Shown: positions 1 through 10,760, counted from the stretch's first letter. The stretch: 64,000 nt of DNA from Euborellia annulipes (GCA_023213315.1 JAKCPI010007781.1:62001-126000), one strand, 5' to 3'. The notes: a model not told the origin generated them from the letters alone. Numbers and translations: made by a program.

Positions 1-24
1 GTGACTACCTTCTATACCAAAAGT

Positions 25-400
25 CGCGATGTGGAGATTTTAATGGATATACACGTTTTGAGGTGCCCGTGAATCATAAAAAAGTGGTTTTCGCGACATG
101 GTCTGTCTGTTTGTGTGTCTGGGTTCAATTTAAACCATGAAGGAACTGAGTTAGGAGGTTGAAATTTTATATTTAAGTTAGACACCCCCCTGGACCGAGA
201 AAATGAGCTTTTAAACAAAATCGGCTAGAAAGTACTAGTACTTTACTGATGTACTTTTTTAGTTGTTTTTTTTCAATTTTCTCAAAATTCGCTCCAACGA
301 TTTTGATTAAAATTAAAAAATCAATTATCTTTTAAAAAGTATATCAGTAAAATCTTTCATGAAAATTGTTTGAAGTACACTCTAGTGATGCATTTCAGAT
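25..400 (+). mobile_element. Element H, 5'-truncated copy
   Basis: Matches the body of the element H family described at 7628-8304. It shares the block that ends in AAGTGGTTTTCGCGACATGG, a short GT-rich tract, the 'GAACTGAGTTAGGAGGTTGAA' type segment, and the 'AGTACTAGTACTTTACTGATG' type segment. The palindromic left end is missing, so the copy is truncated or begins before a rearrangement. It fades out near 400 without the right-hand hairpin. Confidence 0.7.
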
Positions 401-1318
401 TTTTCAAATTAATTTTCCGGCTCTTCCCAATGTTGAATCCCCATATGGGGATATGCATGTTAATTTCAATTCAAAAGGGGGTCATTGGATTCTCTATTGT
501 GTATAAAATATCCAAATATGAGATTAAAATTTTAAAAAATAACTATGGTTTGTTTCAAGCAACTTATGAAATGCAAGTGGTCAATTTGGGAAATTAAATA
601 TATCTCGACACAAAAAAATCTGCTCTGCGATCATTAACAACAGATTTTTATCGTATAAACCGGGATACCGCGCTTCCCGCACGAGGCAAGAATTCCTTCT
701 CTACTCGTTCCCATTGGCTGCTTACACGAATACCAGGTATAAATTAAAATGAAAGGAATTCGTAGTGGCAAGTTGATTATTTGAAAAGTTAAGCATGAAA
801 GGTTCTTCGCTCTTTTATTTTGCTTCTGCTTCTAGCCCCCTAGCCCCCTAGCCCCCCCCCCTCGGAGAATATTAATATACGTGTATATCAGAGCTATAAT
901 AATATATACGAAAGTGAAAATTGCTCTTGATTAATAATTAAATAAATAATTTATGATGCGCATTAAAATAATTTTCAGTTGAGTTGATTTATGATGAATA
1001 TTATTAGACCGTATTAATTCCTAAGAAGCATTAAATTGTATTTAAAAAATATGAATTGCATTAAGGAAATTAAGATCAGTTTCTATTTAATTAATAAAAA
1101 TTAGCGAAGTTGGGGGAATCATCCTGTCTAATTTCTTGACGATAACACCGTTGTGTTATCTCATAATCTTGTTTGCATATGGATTGTTTTAATATACATA
1201 TTTATCACAAGCCTTTGTTTTACATGCTGTTTATTAGGGTGGGCCGAAAAAACTCATTTTTTTATTTCAAACTTATCAAAATTGGATGACATCTTCCAGT
1301 AGTGCATAAGCTCTAAAG
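401..1318. other. AT-rich stretch, no gene seen
   Basis: No exon with convincing splice sites is visible. A short GC-richer patch lies near 660-730 and a C-rich tract (repeated TAGCCCCC units, then a C run) near 834-862. Near 1238 the phrase TTAGGGTGGGCCG resembles the start of the palindromic element at 11230, but I cannot define a second end. Confidence 0.5.
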
Positions 1319-1632
1319 CAGCGTTTTCCAAACCCTAGGGAGGCGCGGGCTAGTCTAAGGGGAGGCGCGAATATTGGCCACCAAGATCAATTTTCCAAAT
1401 GATTGCTAGTTTTATAAATAAAATAATAAAATTTAGAAGATTCTGGGACGGAGGTTTTAATTAAAATAATTAAAATATGAATAAATAAAAAAAAATATTT
1501 TTATATAAATTTATATTTTTTAGTATTAAAAATTTTTGTTTTTGTATTATTTTATTAAATGTGTAGGGGAGGGGGCGTCATACGATTAAATATTTTTAAG
1601 GGAGGCGTTGTAACAAAGTTTGTAAACCAGTG
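1319..1632. mobile_element. hAT-like miniature element (family CAGCGTTTTCC)
   Basis: Starts CAGCGTTTTCCAAAC and ends GTTTGTAAACCAGTG, so the ends are imperfect inverted repeats. The flanking octamers are CTCTAAAG and ATTTAAAG (6 of 8 match), as expected for an old hAT target duplication. The interior has two GGGAGGCG-type stretches. A second copy at 18277-18881 shares both ends and the GGAGGCGTTGTAACA segment. No coding capacity is seen, so it is a non-autonomous relic. Confidence 0.7.
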
Positions 1633-1640
1633 ATTTAAAG

Positions 1641-2400
1641 TAAGACTCATTCGAAATTATACTATGTGTAAAACCCAAAGGCGGATCCAGGGAAGTTTTT
1701 CAGGGTTTTAATTTTTTTCTGACTAGACGCCTAGCTCGCCATTGTTAATTATTTTATTTATTAGGATTGGATAAGGGGTTGAAAAATTGAAAGAAAAAAT
1801 GTTTTTTAAATTTATTTTAGCTAAATCGAAGCCAAATAAATAGAAAACATTCAAAAAATAGCGTTGATTATTATTTTGATTAGGGGGTGGGGGATGAAGG
1901 GTTGATTATTTAAGAAAGGCCTTGGAATATTCCAAATCACTTGTTGACATTTTTTTCCAGCTCTAAATATAGTTAGATTAGAGCAAAAGGTATTTTTTTA
2001 CTTTTAATAAAAAGGGAATTCTTATTTTGATCTATTTTATTTCAAAACAAAGAGAGACAAGTCAAGTCTTTCTTTCGTTCAGTCGAGAGCGTGGCCTGCT
2101 GGCAGGCGCTTGCTCTTTTTTTATTTGTGTTTAAAGTGAATCAAAGTGAATATTGAAACCCACCCTGACCTCACCGTCAACCAGCCCACCCTCTTGAGTG
2201 TCTTATTAAAGGTAATTATTATGCATTTTATCGTTGAAAAAAAAAATGATAGAAACAAATAATTTGACTGCGAAAAACGATTCTTTTGAATATGAAATTA
2301 AATATTTTGCATTTCACTAAGGGTAGAGGGTGAATATAAGCTGTTGAAAGGGGGAGGGGGAGTGTAGGTGTCATTGAAAAAAATTTGTTTTTTATTTTTT
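1641..2400. other. AT-rich stretch, no gene seen
   Basis: Low-complexity sequence without a supported exon. AAAGGCGGATCCAGGGAAG near 1677 resembles the end of another hAT-like repeat also glimpsed at 24770, but no partner end was found. G-rich tracts lie near 1885 and 2349. Confidence 0.45.
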
Positions 2401-3050
2401 ATCTTTATTTTTTAAACACCTTTTTCTCATTCACACTCACATTCACACATACACACAGTCTTTTCGGCAACTCAGGCCATATAAGACTTTATACGATAAC
2501 CGTTATTAATTAATAATATACATATTGGGGGTCCAGGCATTTCAATTTAAGCCATTTGGTATCCATTTCGGACTGCCAGGAGTCCGAACACTCGACGTTC
2601 GGTATAGAAGGTAGGCATAGGCGCCGGAACTGGGGGGGGGGGGCAAGGGTACATTGCCCCCCCCCTGGCATCCTACAGGGGGGCAGAGGGGGGCAAAATT
2701 TCTTTTTTTATTTCATTTATTTTTAAAAATGATATATTTTTACTTTTGAAAAATAAAATCTTCTAAATTAAAAAAAATTAAAAGAGCAAGAAATTCATTT
2801 TTTTCATTTTTTCCAAAAATTTTTGATAAAATCACTAGCAAATTTTTTAAAATTTTAATTTTATTAAAATTGTGATTTTATTTAAAATTTTTAAAGTTTT
2901 ATAGTAGATTTGTTTTTGTTTTATACTATTTAAACATATTAAATTATTTTAATTTTCTAAAAAAAAATTTTTTGCCCCCCCCCCCTGATTCAAATTCGTT
3001 CCGGCGCCCCTGAAGGTAGACACACTACCAACTAGACCAAGCCTCAGGGC
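2401..3050 (-). mobile_element. tRNA-derived SINE (SINE-1), split by a hAT miniature element
   Basis: Read on the minus strand, the right part (3013-3050) is a tRNA-like head starting GCCCTGAGGCTTGGTCTAG, a box A region. The left part continues with a box B region (GTTCGGACTCC), the phrase CCAAATGGCTTAAAT, and the GTGTGAATGTGAGTGTGAAT-type tail. The two halves are separated by the element at 2616-3012. The order of events is clear: the SINE was there first. Confidence 0.85.
2616..3012. mobile_element. hAT miniature element (deletion derivative of the 26593-30078 transposon)
   Basis: Left end CATAGGCGCCGGAACTGGGG, right end GTTCCGGCGCCCCTG, with flanking octamers AAGGTAGG and AAGGTAGA (7 of 8). 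Both termini and the neighbouring G/C tracts (TGCCCCCC...TGGCATCCTACAGGGG) match the ends of the large hAT element at 26593-30078 in inverted orientation. At 397 bp it has no coding sequence. It was probably mobilised by the transposase of a full-length relative. Confidence 0.9.
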
Positions 3051-3177
3051 ATTTTTTTACCTTTTCTTAAGTCACCATTATTTACCAGTATATTCTTTCT
3101 GATAGTCCACTTAGAATTTTACTGGGGTGAGTTACCGTATCTTTATATAGAATTTATCTCAATTCGAATTTGAATTT

Positions 3178-3303
3178 TTACTTTCTCTTACCTACATATA
3201 TGTACAGTATAAGTTAATATACATATATATAGAGAGAAAGTATTGGATTCATGCCAAAAATTCGATGATGGATATACAAGTTTTGAGGTCCCCTGAATCC
3301 AAA
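3178..3303 (+). mobile_element. Element H, left-end fragment
   Basis: Begins TTACTTTCTCTTACCTACAT, the palindromic left end, and runs through GAGAGAAAGTATTGGATTCA to CCCTGAATCCAAAA. There it stops abruptly, exactly where the hairpin end of another copy in the opposite orientation begins. This is a head-to-head junction of two partial copies. Confidence 0.8.
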
Positions 3304-3745
3304 AAATCTGGTGTGACTGGCGCACAGCACACAACTTTCTCTTACCTTCGCTAATCGAAATTTGTTTGCTGTGCTTGTCACACCAGATTTTTTGTGTCGA
3401 CATGTATTTAGTTCCCGACAGTACGGTATATTCGAATTTCAAAATGTAAAATTTATAAGTAGCTATGGGAAAATATTTATATTTTGTTATTATGGCAACC
3501 ATTTCTCCTATCTTTCTATGAAGTACAGGAGTAAAGTGGTCTTCAAACAATTTTGTGAGCAACATGAGAATATAAACTTGGAAAGAGCATCTAAAAAATA
3601 ATTGATTTTTGAATTTTAATCAAAATCGTTGGAGCGAATTTTGAGAAAATCGAAAAAAATCTAAAAAATAAAGTACTAGTACTCTTTGGACGATTTTGTT
3701 GAGAAGCTTCGAGTACGTCCTAGGGAGGTACCTGACTTAGTTAGG
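3303..3745 (-). mobile_element. Element H, partial copy
   Basis: Starts with the terminal hairpin (AATCTGGTGTGACTGGCGCA ... TGTCACACCAGATTTTTTGT), then runs through the TTTGTTATTATGGCAACC region and the AGTACTAGTACTCTTTGG region. It then degrades, and the left-end palindrome is not found. Confidence 0.8.
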
Positions 3746-4354
3746 TCCCCCTGATATTTCTTGCGATAGATATTTCAATTTTATAACTTAAAATTGACTC
3801 TGACTGGGCGCCAAACGAGTTAAAAAATAACATCAGAGGCCTTTCTTTTTTGACTGAACGAATGAAGATGGCAACATAGACGACCGAAACGTCCTTGCGG
3901 GTTTGAATAAAACATAGGGAAAAAGAGCATATGTAGCTGCAGAGCCTTTTATTCTATCATCAAATACAAACTTTTTTATTTTTATTGAGAAAGACAAAAC
4001 CTTTCTTGCTTCATTTATTTAAATTTCTTTATGAGCGCCATTTCAAAATTAGCATATTTTTTATTTTATTTTTGTTAAATAATTCAGATTAAAGAATTTA
4101 TTAAAATTCCTTTATAGAAAAGAAAAAAATGTTCAATTTTTTTTTAAAACTTACGTCACTATTACAAAGGAGAAACAAAGTCTATTCTAAATGGGGGAAC
4201 AAATTTCAACTGTGCTTTGTTTACTTGTATGCATCACTAGGCGATGAGCATTGGCATTAGAAAAGAATTAGAAAGAAAATAAAAGTCTATAGAGCCTCAG
4301 ATGCCGAAAGACTTAACAGCAAACCCATTAAAGATATTAATATTCAATAAATAA
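3746..4354. other. AT-rich stretch with one CTGANGA/GAAAC motif
   Basis: No gene seen. At 3863-3893 (plus) a copy of the recurrent motif reads ATGAAGATGGCAACATAG followed by ACGACCGAAACGTCC. It is solitary: no facing partner was found nearby. Confidence 0.45.
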
Positions 4355-4480
4355 CCTCGAATTAGACTTGACTAGTCATAGATATATTTAACATTATTGT
4401 GAGTATGCTTTTCGGTGGTGGGCCAAGCGCACCGTGGTCCCCGGGAATCGAACTCAGGATCTCCAACCTTTCCGGGGCTA
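4355..4480 (-). mobile_element. tRNA-derived SINE-2 fragment
   Basis: On the minus strand a tRNA-like head (box B-like GAGTTCGATTCCCGGGG) is followed by a tail containing TGTTAAATATATCTATGACT and AATTCGAGG. The same tail occurs at 18690-18750 behind a different SINE head. A second SINE-2 copy is at 39040-39135. Confidence 0.65.
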
Positions 4481-4490
4481 ATCTTTGCGT

Positions 4491-4690
4491 GTAGTGTTTG
4501 ACATTTTTGTAATTAAAATTTTACCTTGTTTTATATGACACTTGTTGTTTGTATATTTTGGGTATCTACGTTACCTGTTATTTTGTAAAAATATTTGGAA
4601 AAAATAAATTATTTTTTACAAAATAACAGGTAACGTAGATATACATATAAAACAAGGTAAAATTTTAATAACAAAAATGTCAAACACTAC
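4491..4690. repeat. Palindromic miniature element
   Basis: Long inverted repeat: GTAGTGTTTGACATTTTTGT at the left and ACAAAAATGTCAAACACTAC at the right, with further matching blocks (GGTATCTACGTTACCTGTTA against TAACAGGTAACGTAGATA). The arms are ~80-100 nt with a short AT loop and one arm carries a small insertion. Superfamily unknown. It directly abuts the SINE-2 fragment. Confidence 0.8.
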
Positions 4691-4699
4691 AATTACGTA

Positions 4700-5227
4700 G
4701 ACATGGTTTCGCAATTCCAATTTGAAAGACCCCCAAATCGCCATTTTGGGGTAAAATTTTGATTTTACTATTTAGTAAATAATAGCTTCTAATCTATTTG
4801 GCTTTTGCGTTTATTTAATAAAACCCCCATATACGTAATATGGGTATGAGAAAAGTCATTTTAGGCGATCGCCTTCCCTTTTCTTAAATACGTATCAAAA
4901 TATCCAATATGAAAGGTTCTCTTTTCATATTTTTCATAATACATGCAATTCTTTTTTTTTTTATTAAATAATCGTTGCATAAGAAGTAATTTCTTATTAA
5001 GGTTATTAAAATAAAGTTTTCTTTAAAGTATTCACTTTAAAGTGATTCTAATTAACCTAAATCTAATTATAAAAATTTTATTATATTGATAATTACGATA
5101 TCAGCTTGTTCCATAATCTGGTTCTTTTTAGCGAAAGTCAATAAAGATATTGACTCGTGATATGCTGCCCCCCTCCCCCCCCCATGAACAGTATAATTGT
5201 GCTAGGGATGATTCTGAGGTTAGCTTC
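4700..5227. other. AT-rich stretch, no gene seen
   Basis: No exon or complete element recognised. A C-rich tract lies at about 5167-5183. Confidence 0.4.
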
Positions 5228-5811
5228 CACCAGATTTTTTGTGTCGTCACATATTTAGTTTCGGCAAATTCAAATTGTAAAATTTAGTTAGCTCTCTTCA
5301 GCTTGTAAAATTTATAAACATGGGAAGATATTTATATTTTGTTACCATGGCAACCATTTCTCCTATCTTTCCTAAGAAATACAAGAGTAAAGTGGTCTTC
5401 AGAAGATTTCAATGACAAAATGAGAATATACATTTTATAGAGAATCTGACAAATAATTGATTTTTGAATTTTAATCAAAATCGTTGTAGCAAATTTAGAG
5501 AAAATCGAAAAAACTGAAAAAGTACATCAGTAAAGTACCAGTACTCTTTGGTCGATTTTGTTCAAAAGCTTCGTGTCACGTCCCAGGGGGGTGCCTAACT
5601 TAAATATACAATTTCAACCTCCTAGCTCTTTTCGTTCTTGAGATATTTTGTTCACAGACAAACACACAGGCCAATTTGTGGGACCCACTGTTTCAGATTC
5701 AGGGGACCTCAAAAAATATATTTCCATCAAAATCTCGGCATAGAATTTTTGAAATTAATCCAATAATTATTTCTCTCTATATGCATATATAGGTAAGAGA
5801 AAGTAAAAACC
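5228..5811 (-). mobile_element. Element H, near-complete copy lacking half of the end hairpin
   Basis: Begins CACCAGATTTTTTGTGTCG, so only the inner half of the terminal hairpin is kept, and ends in the palindrome CTCTCTATATGCATATATAG then GTAAGAGAAAGTAAAAA. The internal microsatellite is reduced to a few CA/CAGA units (ACAGACAAACACACAGG). It is more diverged than the copies at 13-17 kb. Confidence 0.85.
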
Positions 5812-5868
5812 ATGTATAGTATTGGAATTTCTTTTTTTTTATATATAAGTTGGTTAATTGATGTAGGA

Positions 5869-6021
5869 GGAGAATAAAAAGAGAGAGCAGCTAATTATAT
5901 TTTCTTTTAATAAACCCTCAGTGCTGACGTTTCGGTCCTGTTTTGGGCCATCCTCAGAGCATTAGGGTTGAGGATGACCCTAAAAGAAAATATAATTAGC
6001 TGCTCTCTCTTTTTATTCTCC
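5869..6021. repeat. Snap-back palindrome with CTGANGA/GAAAC motif
   Basis: Arms GGAGAATAAAAAGAGAGAGC (5869 on) and GCTCTCTCTTTTTATTCTCC (to 6021) extend inward over ~42 nt each. The loop holds the motif on the minus strand (5926-5956): CTGAGGATGGCCC, a small loop, then GGACCGAAACGTC. A second, weaker copy (TTGAGGATGACCC) faces it near 5968. Confidence 0.85.
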
Positions 6022-6095
6022 TTTTTCTACAAAAACTATGTAATATGAAGGTTCGTATGTAGATTATTCCCCCGGAGGATCCAGGCTGGGGAGGG

Positions 6096-6229
6096 CATGG
6101 GCGTAACTGGGAAATTTGGCTGGAGGGGCCCGAAAGGTTCCAATTGATTGACTTATTCTTGGGTCGGGGAGCTTTCTGGGGGGGGGGGGGCACGAGCCTT
6201 CTGGAGGGGGCCCCCTAGTTACGCCCATG
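6096..6229. mobile_element. hAT-like miniature element (CATGGGCGTAACT ends)
   Basis: Termini CATGGGCGTAACTGGG and CTAGTTACGCCCATG are inverted repeats. The flanks are G-rich on both sides (GGGAGGG and GGGGGGT), so the target duplication is hard to read. The interior is G-rich, including a run of about 13 G. Relatives with similar ends are at 10513-10672. Confidence 0.7.
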
Positions 6230-6877
6230 GGGGGGGTAGTCAAAGTGCAAAAACATTCTTCAATGTCGAATAGTAGAAATTGTAATGTCATCATTTCCTG
6301 AGGGCCATCAACTGAGACGAAGCCTCGGAACGAATCAAGAGCAAACTTTTATCACGTTTTTTTTTTTTTTTTCATTAAATTTTATTTTAATTGTAAAAAG
6401 ATTTAGATTTCAAGCAAAATGTCATTCGGATTAAAATTTTTTTTAAACTCTTTTCGGCATCTTAGATGCATTTATTTACCAGGTAAAACGAAATATGCGC
6501 AGGTCGAGTCATTAATTTATAACTTACCATATCATTTGGGATCTAAATAATTTGTCATCGATGACGTTTCAAAGACAACTCTAATTTGTCAGCTACGGGG
6601 GGGGGGAGGGGGGAATTTTATTTTATTTAATCCAAAATTAATAAAAAGTAAAGTTTTTACTTAATGGTTATATATGTAAATTTCAATCTTGTATAGGGGC
6701 ATTAAAACTGCACGATTTTTCTGATATGCCTTGTTCCTTTATGATGTCAGTATTTTTGGAAAAGGATTTTGCGTGAAATATATTTTATTATTTTCATTAA
6801 ATAGTCGCTGAAAACACCAATTTCTATTGAAAAACAATTGTTTGCTGCTCTTATCTTTCTCTCATTAAATAGTCGCA
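6230..6877. other. AT-rich stretch, no gene seen
   Basis: No supported exon. A T16-type run lies near 6358-6372 and a G-rich tract at 6597-6613. Confidence 0.4.
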
Positions 6878-7627
6878 GGGACGGTTGCTTCTAATTAACT
6901 AGCTATCTCTCGGATTAGCTAGTTGACCATGACTTTAGAATCTTTTTAAGCTTTTTAATTTTTAAATTGCTCAGGGATCCGCATCTTGAGGATACGTGGA
7001 TGGCGACCACGAGCTACCCGAGCTGGGACTTGCAGTCCTTCTATTCTTCACATGCCAATTCCTTCCTTCTATATTTTCAACAGGCGTCAGACCGTACGAC
7101 GGGCCGGCCTGTTCTATTTCTTCCGGTCGCAAAAAAAAACCCATTTTTAATATTTTATAAATGATGCCTTTATTAAGTTGCTAACTTCACAAAACTTTCC
7201 TCAAATACCCCAGATAGCTAATTATATGTAAAAATAAAGTGATTTAAGTGAATAAATATTCATATTTCAACTTGGGTTTGTTCGGAGAAATGAGGGATTA
7301 CCTAAAAAACTAAATATTTGCTATTTGTATCTTTTATATAAATATTTACTGTACTATTTTTTTTAAAGTGATTAATTAAAATTTCTATTTTTATTTCTCA
7401 CTAAGGAGATAAAGAAAGAGTATTTAATAGTTATGATTTTAACAGCATTTTTATCCACTATCACGTGATGGGCTCTCGGACTTATTTTTTTTTGTCTCAT
7501 TCTCAAATGGGAAGAATTTTGAGGCTTTTCAAAAAGTATTTTAATTATATTGTATATAAAATTATTTGATTACACTAGTCGACAAGGTTTTTTTCACAAG
7601 AAATCTGATAAGTGAACCTAGTACATT

Positions 7628-7793
7628 TTTACTTTCTCTTACCTATGTATATATGTAATATATATATAGAGAGAAAGTATTGGATTCATGTCAAAAATTC
7701 GATGTCGAGATTTTGATGGATCTTCACGTTTTGAGGTCCCCTGAATCCAAAAAACTGGTTTTCGCGACATGGTCTGTCTGTGGGTGGGTGGGT

Positions 7794-7830
<37 letters not shown>

Positions 7831-8304
7831 CAATTTTAAGCATGAAGGAATTGAGCTAGGAGGTTGAAATTTTATATTTAAGTTAAATACCTCCCGGGAC
7901 CGGAAAAATAAGCTTTTAATCAAAATCGGCCAAAGAGTACTAGTACTTTACTGATGTACTTTTTCAGTTTTTTTCGATTTTCTCAAAATTCGCTCTAACG
8001 ATTTTGATTAAAATTCAAAAATCAATTATTTTTTAGATGCTCTTTCAAATGTATATTCTCGTTTTGCCCTCAAAATTGTTTGAAGCACACTTTACTCTTG
8101 TGCTTCATAGGAAAGATAGGAGAAATGGTTGCCATGGTAACAAAATATAAATATTTTCCTATACTTATAAATTTTACATCTGAATTCAAATATTCCCTAC
8201 TGCCGGGAACTAAATACATGTCGACACAAAAAATCTGGTGTGACAAGCTATTACCGAAGGTAAGAGAAAGTTGTGTGCTGTGCGCCAGTCACACCAGATT
8301 TTTT
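7628..8304 (+). mobile_element. Element H, reference full-length copy
   Basis: Order along this strand: a palindromic end (TACTTTCTCTTACCTATGTA ... TATAGAGAGAAAGTA, ~50 nt); a conserved block ending CGCGACATGGTCTGTCTG; a GGGT/GT microsatellite; a block GGAGGTTGAAATTTTATATT; AGTACTAGTACTTTACTGAT; AAATGGTTGCCATGGTAACA; and a right-end hairpin whose outer stem is AATCTGGTGTGAC/GTCACACCAGATT. Both flanks are T-runs. The only ORFs are translated low-complexity tracts, so the element is non-autonomous. The hairpin end, lack of target duplication and insertion in T-runs resemble Helitron/Helentron-associated elements. That class assignment is inference. Confidence 0.85.
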
Positions 8305-9630
8305 CATTCTGAATTCAGATATGTAGTTAGCATTTTTCCATCAGGCACAGTTTTAGAGATATAGAGCAAAATAGATTTTGATAGAAAATGGGCTCTAAAA
8401 CGACTTTTAATTAGAATGTTCAAATTATTTTTAACGCCGCACTCCGTAAAAATATGCAGATAGTTATAATACATATAAATTTTAAGTTTCATCCGAATCG
8501 GGGGTCATTTAGACATGCCTCAAACGGCTTAAAGTTTTAAAAAATCGAAATTTTCAAGATTTTTTTTGCTTTGGTCACCCCTAATACAATTTTAGATATC
8601 CCTGAATGAAAAAACATATATTTACGATATTCTATAATTCTTTGGCTTTCTAAAAATCATTCATTCGTAAAAATCTGTTAATTATTAACGAAATTATGAA
8701 CAAAAACGTGAGCAAAGAAAAAACACAAATACACTCACTGGACGAAAAAAATGGACCTCTTGTTCTTTTACAAGTATAAAGAAAGATATGAGATTCAAAA
8801 AAAATTTTTTTTTAATAATATATAATTAATTTAATTCAAAATATAAAAAATTAAAAAAGAATATGGTTAATAAAATATGTATTTTGTTTGTTACTATTGT
8901 GATAAAATATTTAACCAAAGAATTTTTGTGTGCAATTTTTATAGTATATTACTCTTGTCAAATTATGTTAAATATCTTGTTTCCAGCTGGCCTGATGATG
9001 TCAATAAGGACGAAATCGATAGCCTAGAGATTTAACTAATAAAAAATAATATCAACATCTGCCGTTTTATTCTTCACCTACGTAATATATAATAAAGTTA
9101 GTGCCCGTGAACCTATGTTCCAAGAGGATACATTAGCTTCTCGTAGATAGGGTTCGCTTTTTAATTCAATTGAAGTCCATTTTTTTCGTCCAGTGAGTGT
9201 ACTTGTGTTTTTTCTTTGCTCACGTTTTTGTTTATAATTTCGTTAATAATTAACATAATTTTATGAATGAATGATTTTTAGAAAGCCAAAGAATTATAGA
9301 ATATCGTAAATATATGTTTTTTCATTCAGGGATATCTAAAATTGTATTAGGGGTGACCAAAGCAAAAAAATCTTGAAAATTTCGATTTTTTAAAACTTTA
9401 AGCCGTTTGAGGCATGTCTAAATGACCCCCGATTGGGATGAAACTTAAAATTTATATGTATTATAACTATCTGCATATTTTTACGGAGTGCGGCGTTAAA
9501 AATAATTTGAACATTCTAAATAAAAGCCGTTTTAGAGCCCATTTTCTATCAAAATCTATTTTGCTCTATATCTCTAAAACTGTGCCTGATGGAAAAATGC
9601 TAACTACATATCTGAATTCAGAATGAAAAA
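8305..9630. repeat. Large snap-back element with ~450-bp arms
   Basis: Arms run 8305-8757 and 9176-9630 and are near-identical reverse complements, for example TCTGAATTCAGATATGTAGT facing its complement and CACTCACTGGACGAAAAAAA facing TTTTTTTCGTCCAGTGAGTG. Each arm holds a matching 62-codon open frame that differs at few positions, which reflects repeat identity, not coding. The ~420-bp AT-rich loop carries the motif CTGATGATGTCAATAAG / GACGAAATC at 8992-9019. A diverged copy of the arm lies at 10256-10760. Confidence 0.9.
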
Positions 9631-9744
9631 CTCATTTTTTTGTAAGTCGAAGGTTAAGCTAGTTCTTGTTTACTATATTGATGATTTGCTATCTGGCGGA
9701 GAAGTTTGCTAGTTGACTAGAAGTGAAGCAACCGGCCCTCTGGG

Positions 9745-10255
9745 AACAGTCCCTGAGTGACAGACATCTTCTTCATTTGGTTTAATTAATGTCGTGAAGT
9801 GAATCCTCTTAGCTTAGCGAAGCATGATTTGGCTGTAGCCTAATAAAATTCCAATCAAGCGCAACAACCAGTTTAAAAATCATTAATATTTCTCTCGTTC
9901 TCATGAGTAATTTCACTCAACGGGATTTGCAAGTTTAACTAACTTTCTCCTAAAATAAAATGAAATAAAAGAAAAAATTGATAGAACGAGAGACAGATTG
10001 ATAATTAATAAGTCACGTGCGTTGAGCTGCTTTGCATTTTATTCCCCCCCCCCCCACCCCTTTGGAGTCTGCATTTTTTCTCTTCTATTTTTTTTTTTGC
10101 ATCTAAAACACCGGAACTATTAAACATTAAACTGACAATATTTATTAAAATAAAAAAAATCTATTTTTTCCTTTTCTTCATCTTTGATTGATTTACAAAT
10201 TGAAAGTCATAAAAACATTTATTTTTATTTTAAATGTTTGATATTTTAATGAAAA
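9745..10255. other. AT-rich stretch, no gene seen
   Basis: No exon or element boundaries recognised. A C-rich tract lies at 10044-10060. Confidence 0.4.
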
Positions 10256-10760
10256 TTAACAATTATTCCTGATTTCTAAATTACACAGTGATTTTTGAGC
10301 TATTTCTGGGCAGATGGGTAGCCCTGATTCCAAAAACGCCATCAGCTCTAGTTTTAGAGATAGAAAGAAAATTAGATTTAAATAAAAAACGTGGTTCAAA
10401 TCGGCCCTTATTTCGAATTTTCTAGATTTTTTAAGGCGGTCTCCTTTAGAAATATGTAGATAGTTGAAATACATAGACATATAAAGTTTCAGCCCAATCA
10501 GCGGGGATTTAGCATGGGCATAGGGGGGTGTCGGGGGCCTGCCCCCCCCCCCCAGAAAGCTCCTTGCCCCAAAAAAAAAATTGAGAAAATATGAGGCTTT
10601 CCAGGCCCCCAGCGAGGATGGCTGGTCCCACGACCCCCCTCCCCCCAGCCAAATTCTCTAGTTACCCCCCTGGAATTTAGTGGTGTGACTTAAAGTTTAG
10701 AAAAATCAAATTTTTTCATTTTTTTTTTGGCTGATTGGAACTGTGCCACTGACGTCTAAT
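10256..10760 (-). repeat. Diverged relative of the 8305-9630 arm
   Basis: Shares with that arm the series 'aaatatg(t/c)agatagtt(g/a)(a/t)aatacata', the AAGTTTCA(G/T)CC(C/G)AATC segment, and the downstream GACTTAAAGTTTAGAAAAATC, in the same order. It is interrupted by the hAT-like element at 10513-10672. Removing that restores continuity with the arm (GGGG-ATTTAG then a TTAAAGTTT stretch). Confidence 0.65.
10513..10672. mobile_element. hAT-like miniature element
   Basis: Starts CATGGGCATAGGGGGG and ends CTAGTTACCCCCCTG, flanked by GGATTTAG and GAATTTAG (7 of 8). The insertion interrupts a repeat whose unoccupied counterpart is at 8500-8530, so the boundaries are well supported. C- and G-rich interior, non-coding. 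Confidence 0.8.

Larger units (their letters stand above)
6878..9738. mobile_element. TIR element (GGGMCGGTTGCTTC ends) carrying nested insertions
   Basis: The left end GGGACGGTTGCTTCTAATTA with GCTAGTTGACCATGAC is matched at the right by GTTTGCTAGTTGACTAGAAG and GAAGCAACCGGCCC. A more compact relative at 48355-49136 has the same ends and shares the phrase TTTATAAATGATGCCTTTAT (7137 and 48764). The span contains an element H copy (7628-8304) and the 8305-9630 inverted repeat, which explains its size. Treating it as one element is inference. Superfamily not assigned. Confidence 0.5.

Noticed and set aside
7639..7923. Open frames with His-Thr or Val-Cys repeats in element H copies (also at 15671, 16577, 25271 and others)
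   Set aside because: They translate the GT/CA microsatellite and adjoining conserved repeat blocks. Frames are not preserved between copies, so they are not genes.
8304..9626. Two nearly identical 62-residue frames on opposite strands
   Set aside because: They lie in the two arms of one inverted repeat. Identity follows from the palindrome and says nothing about coding.
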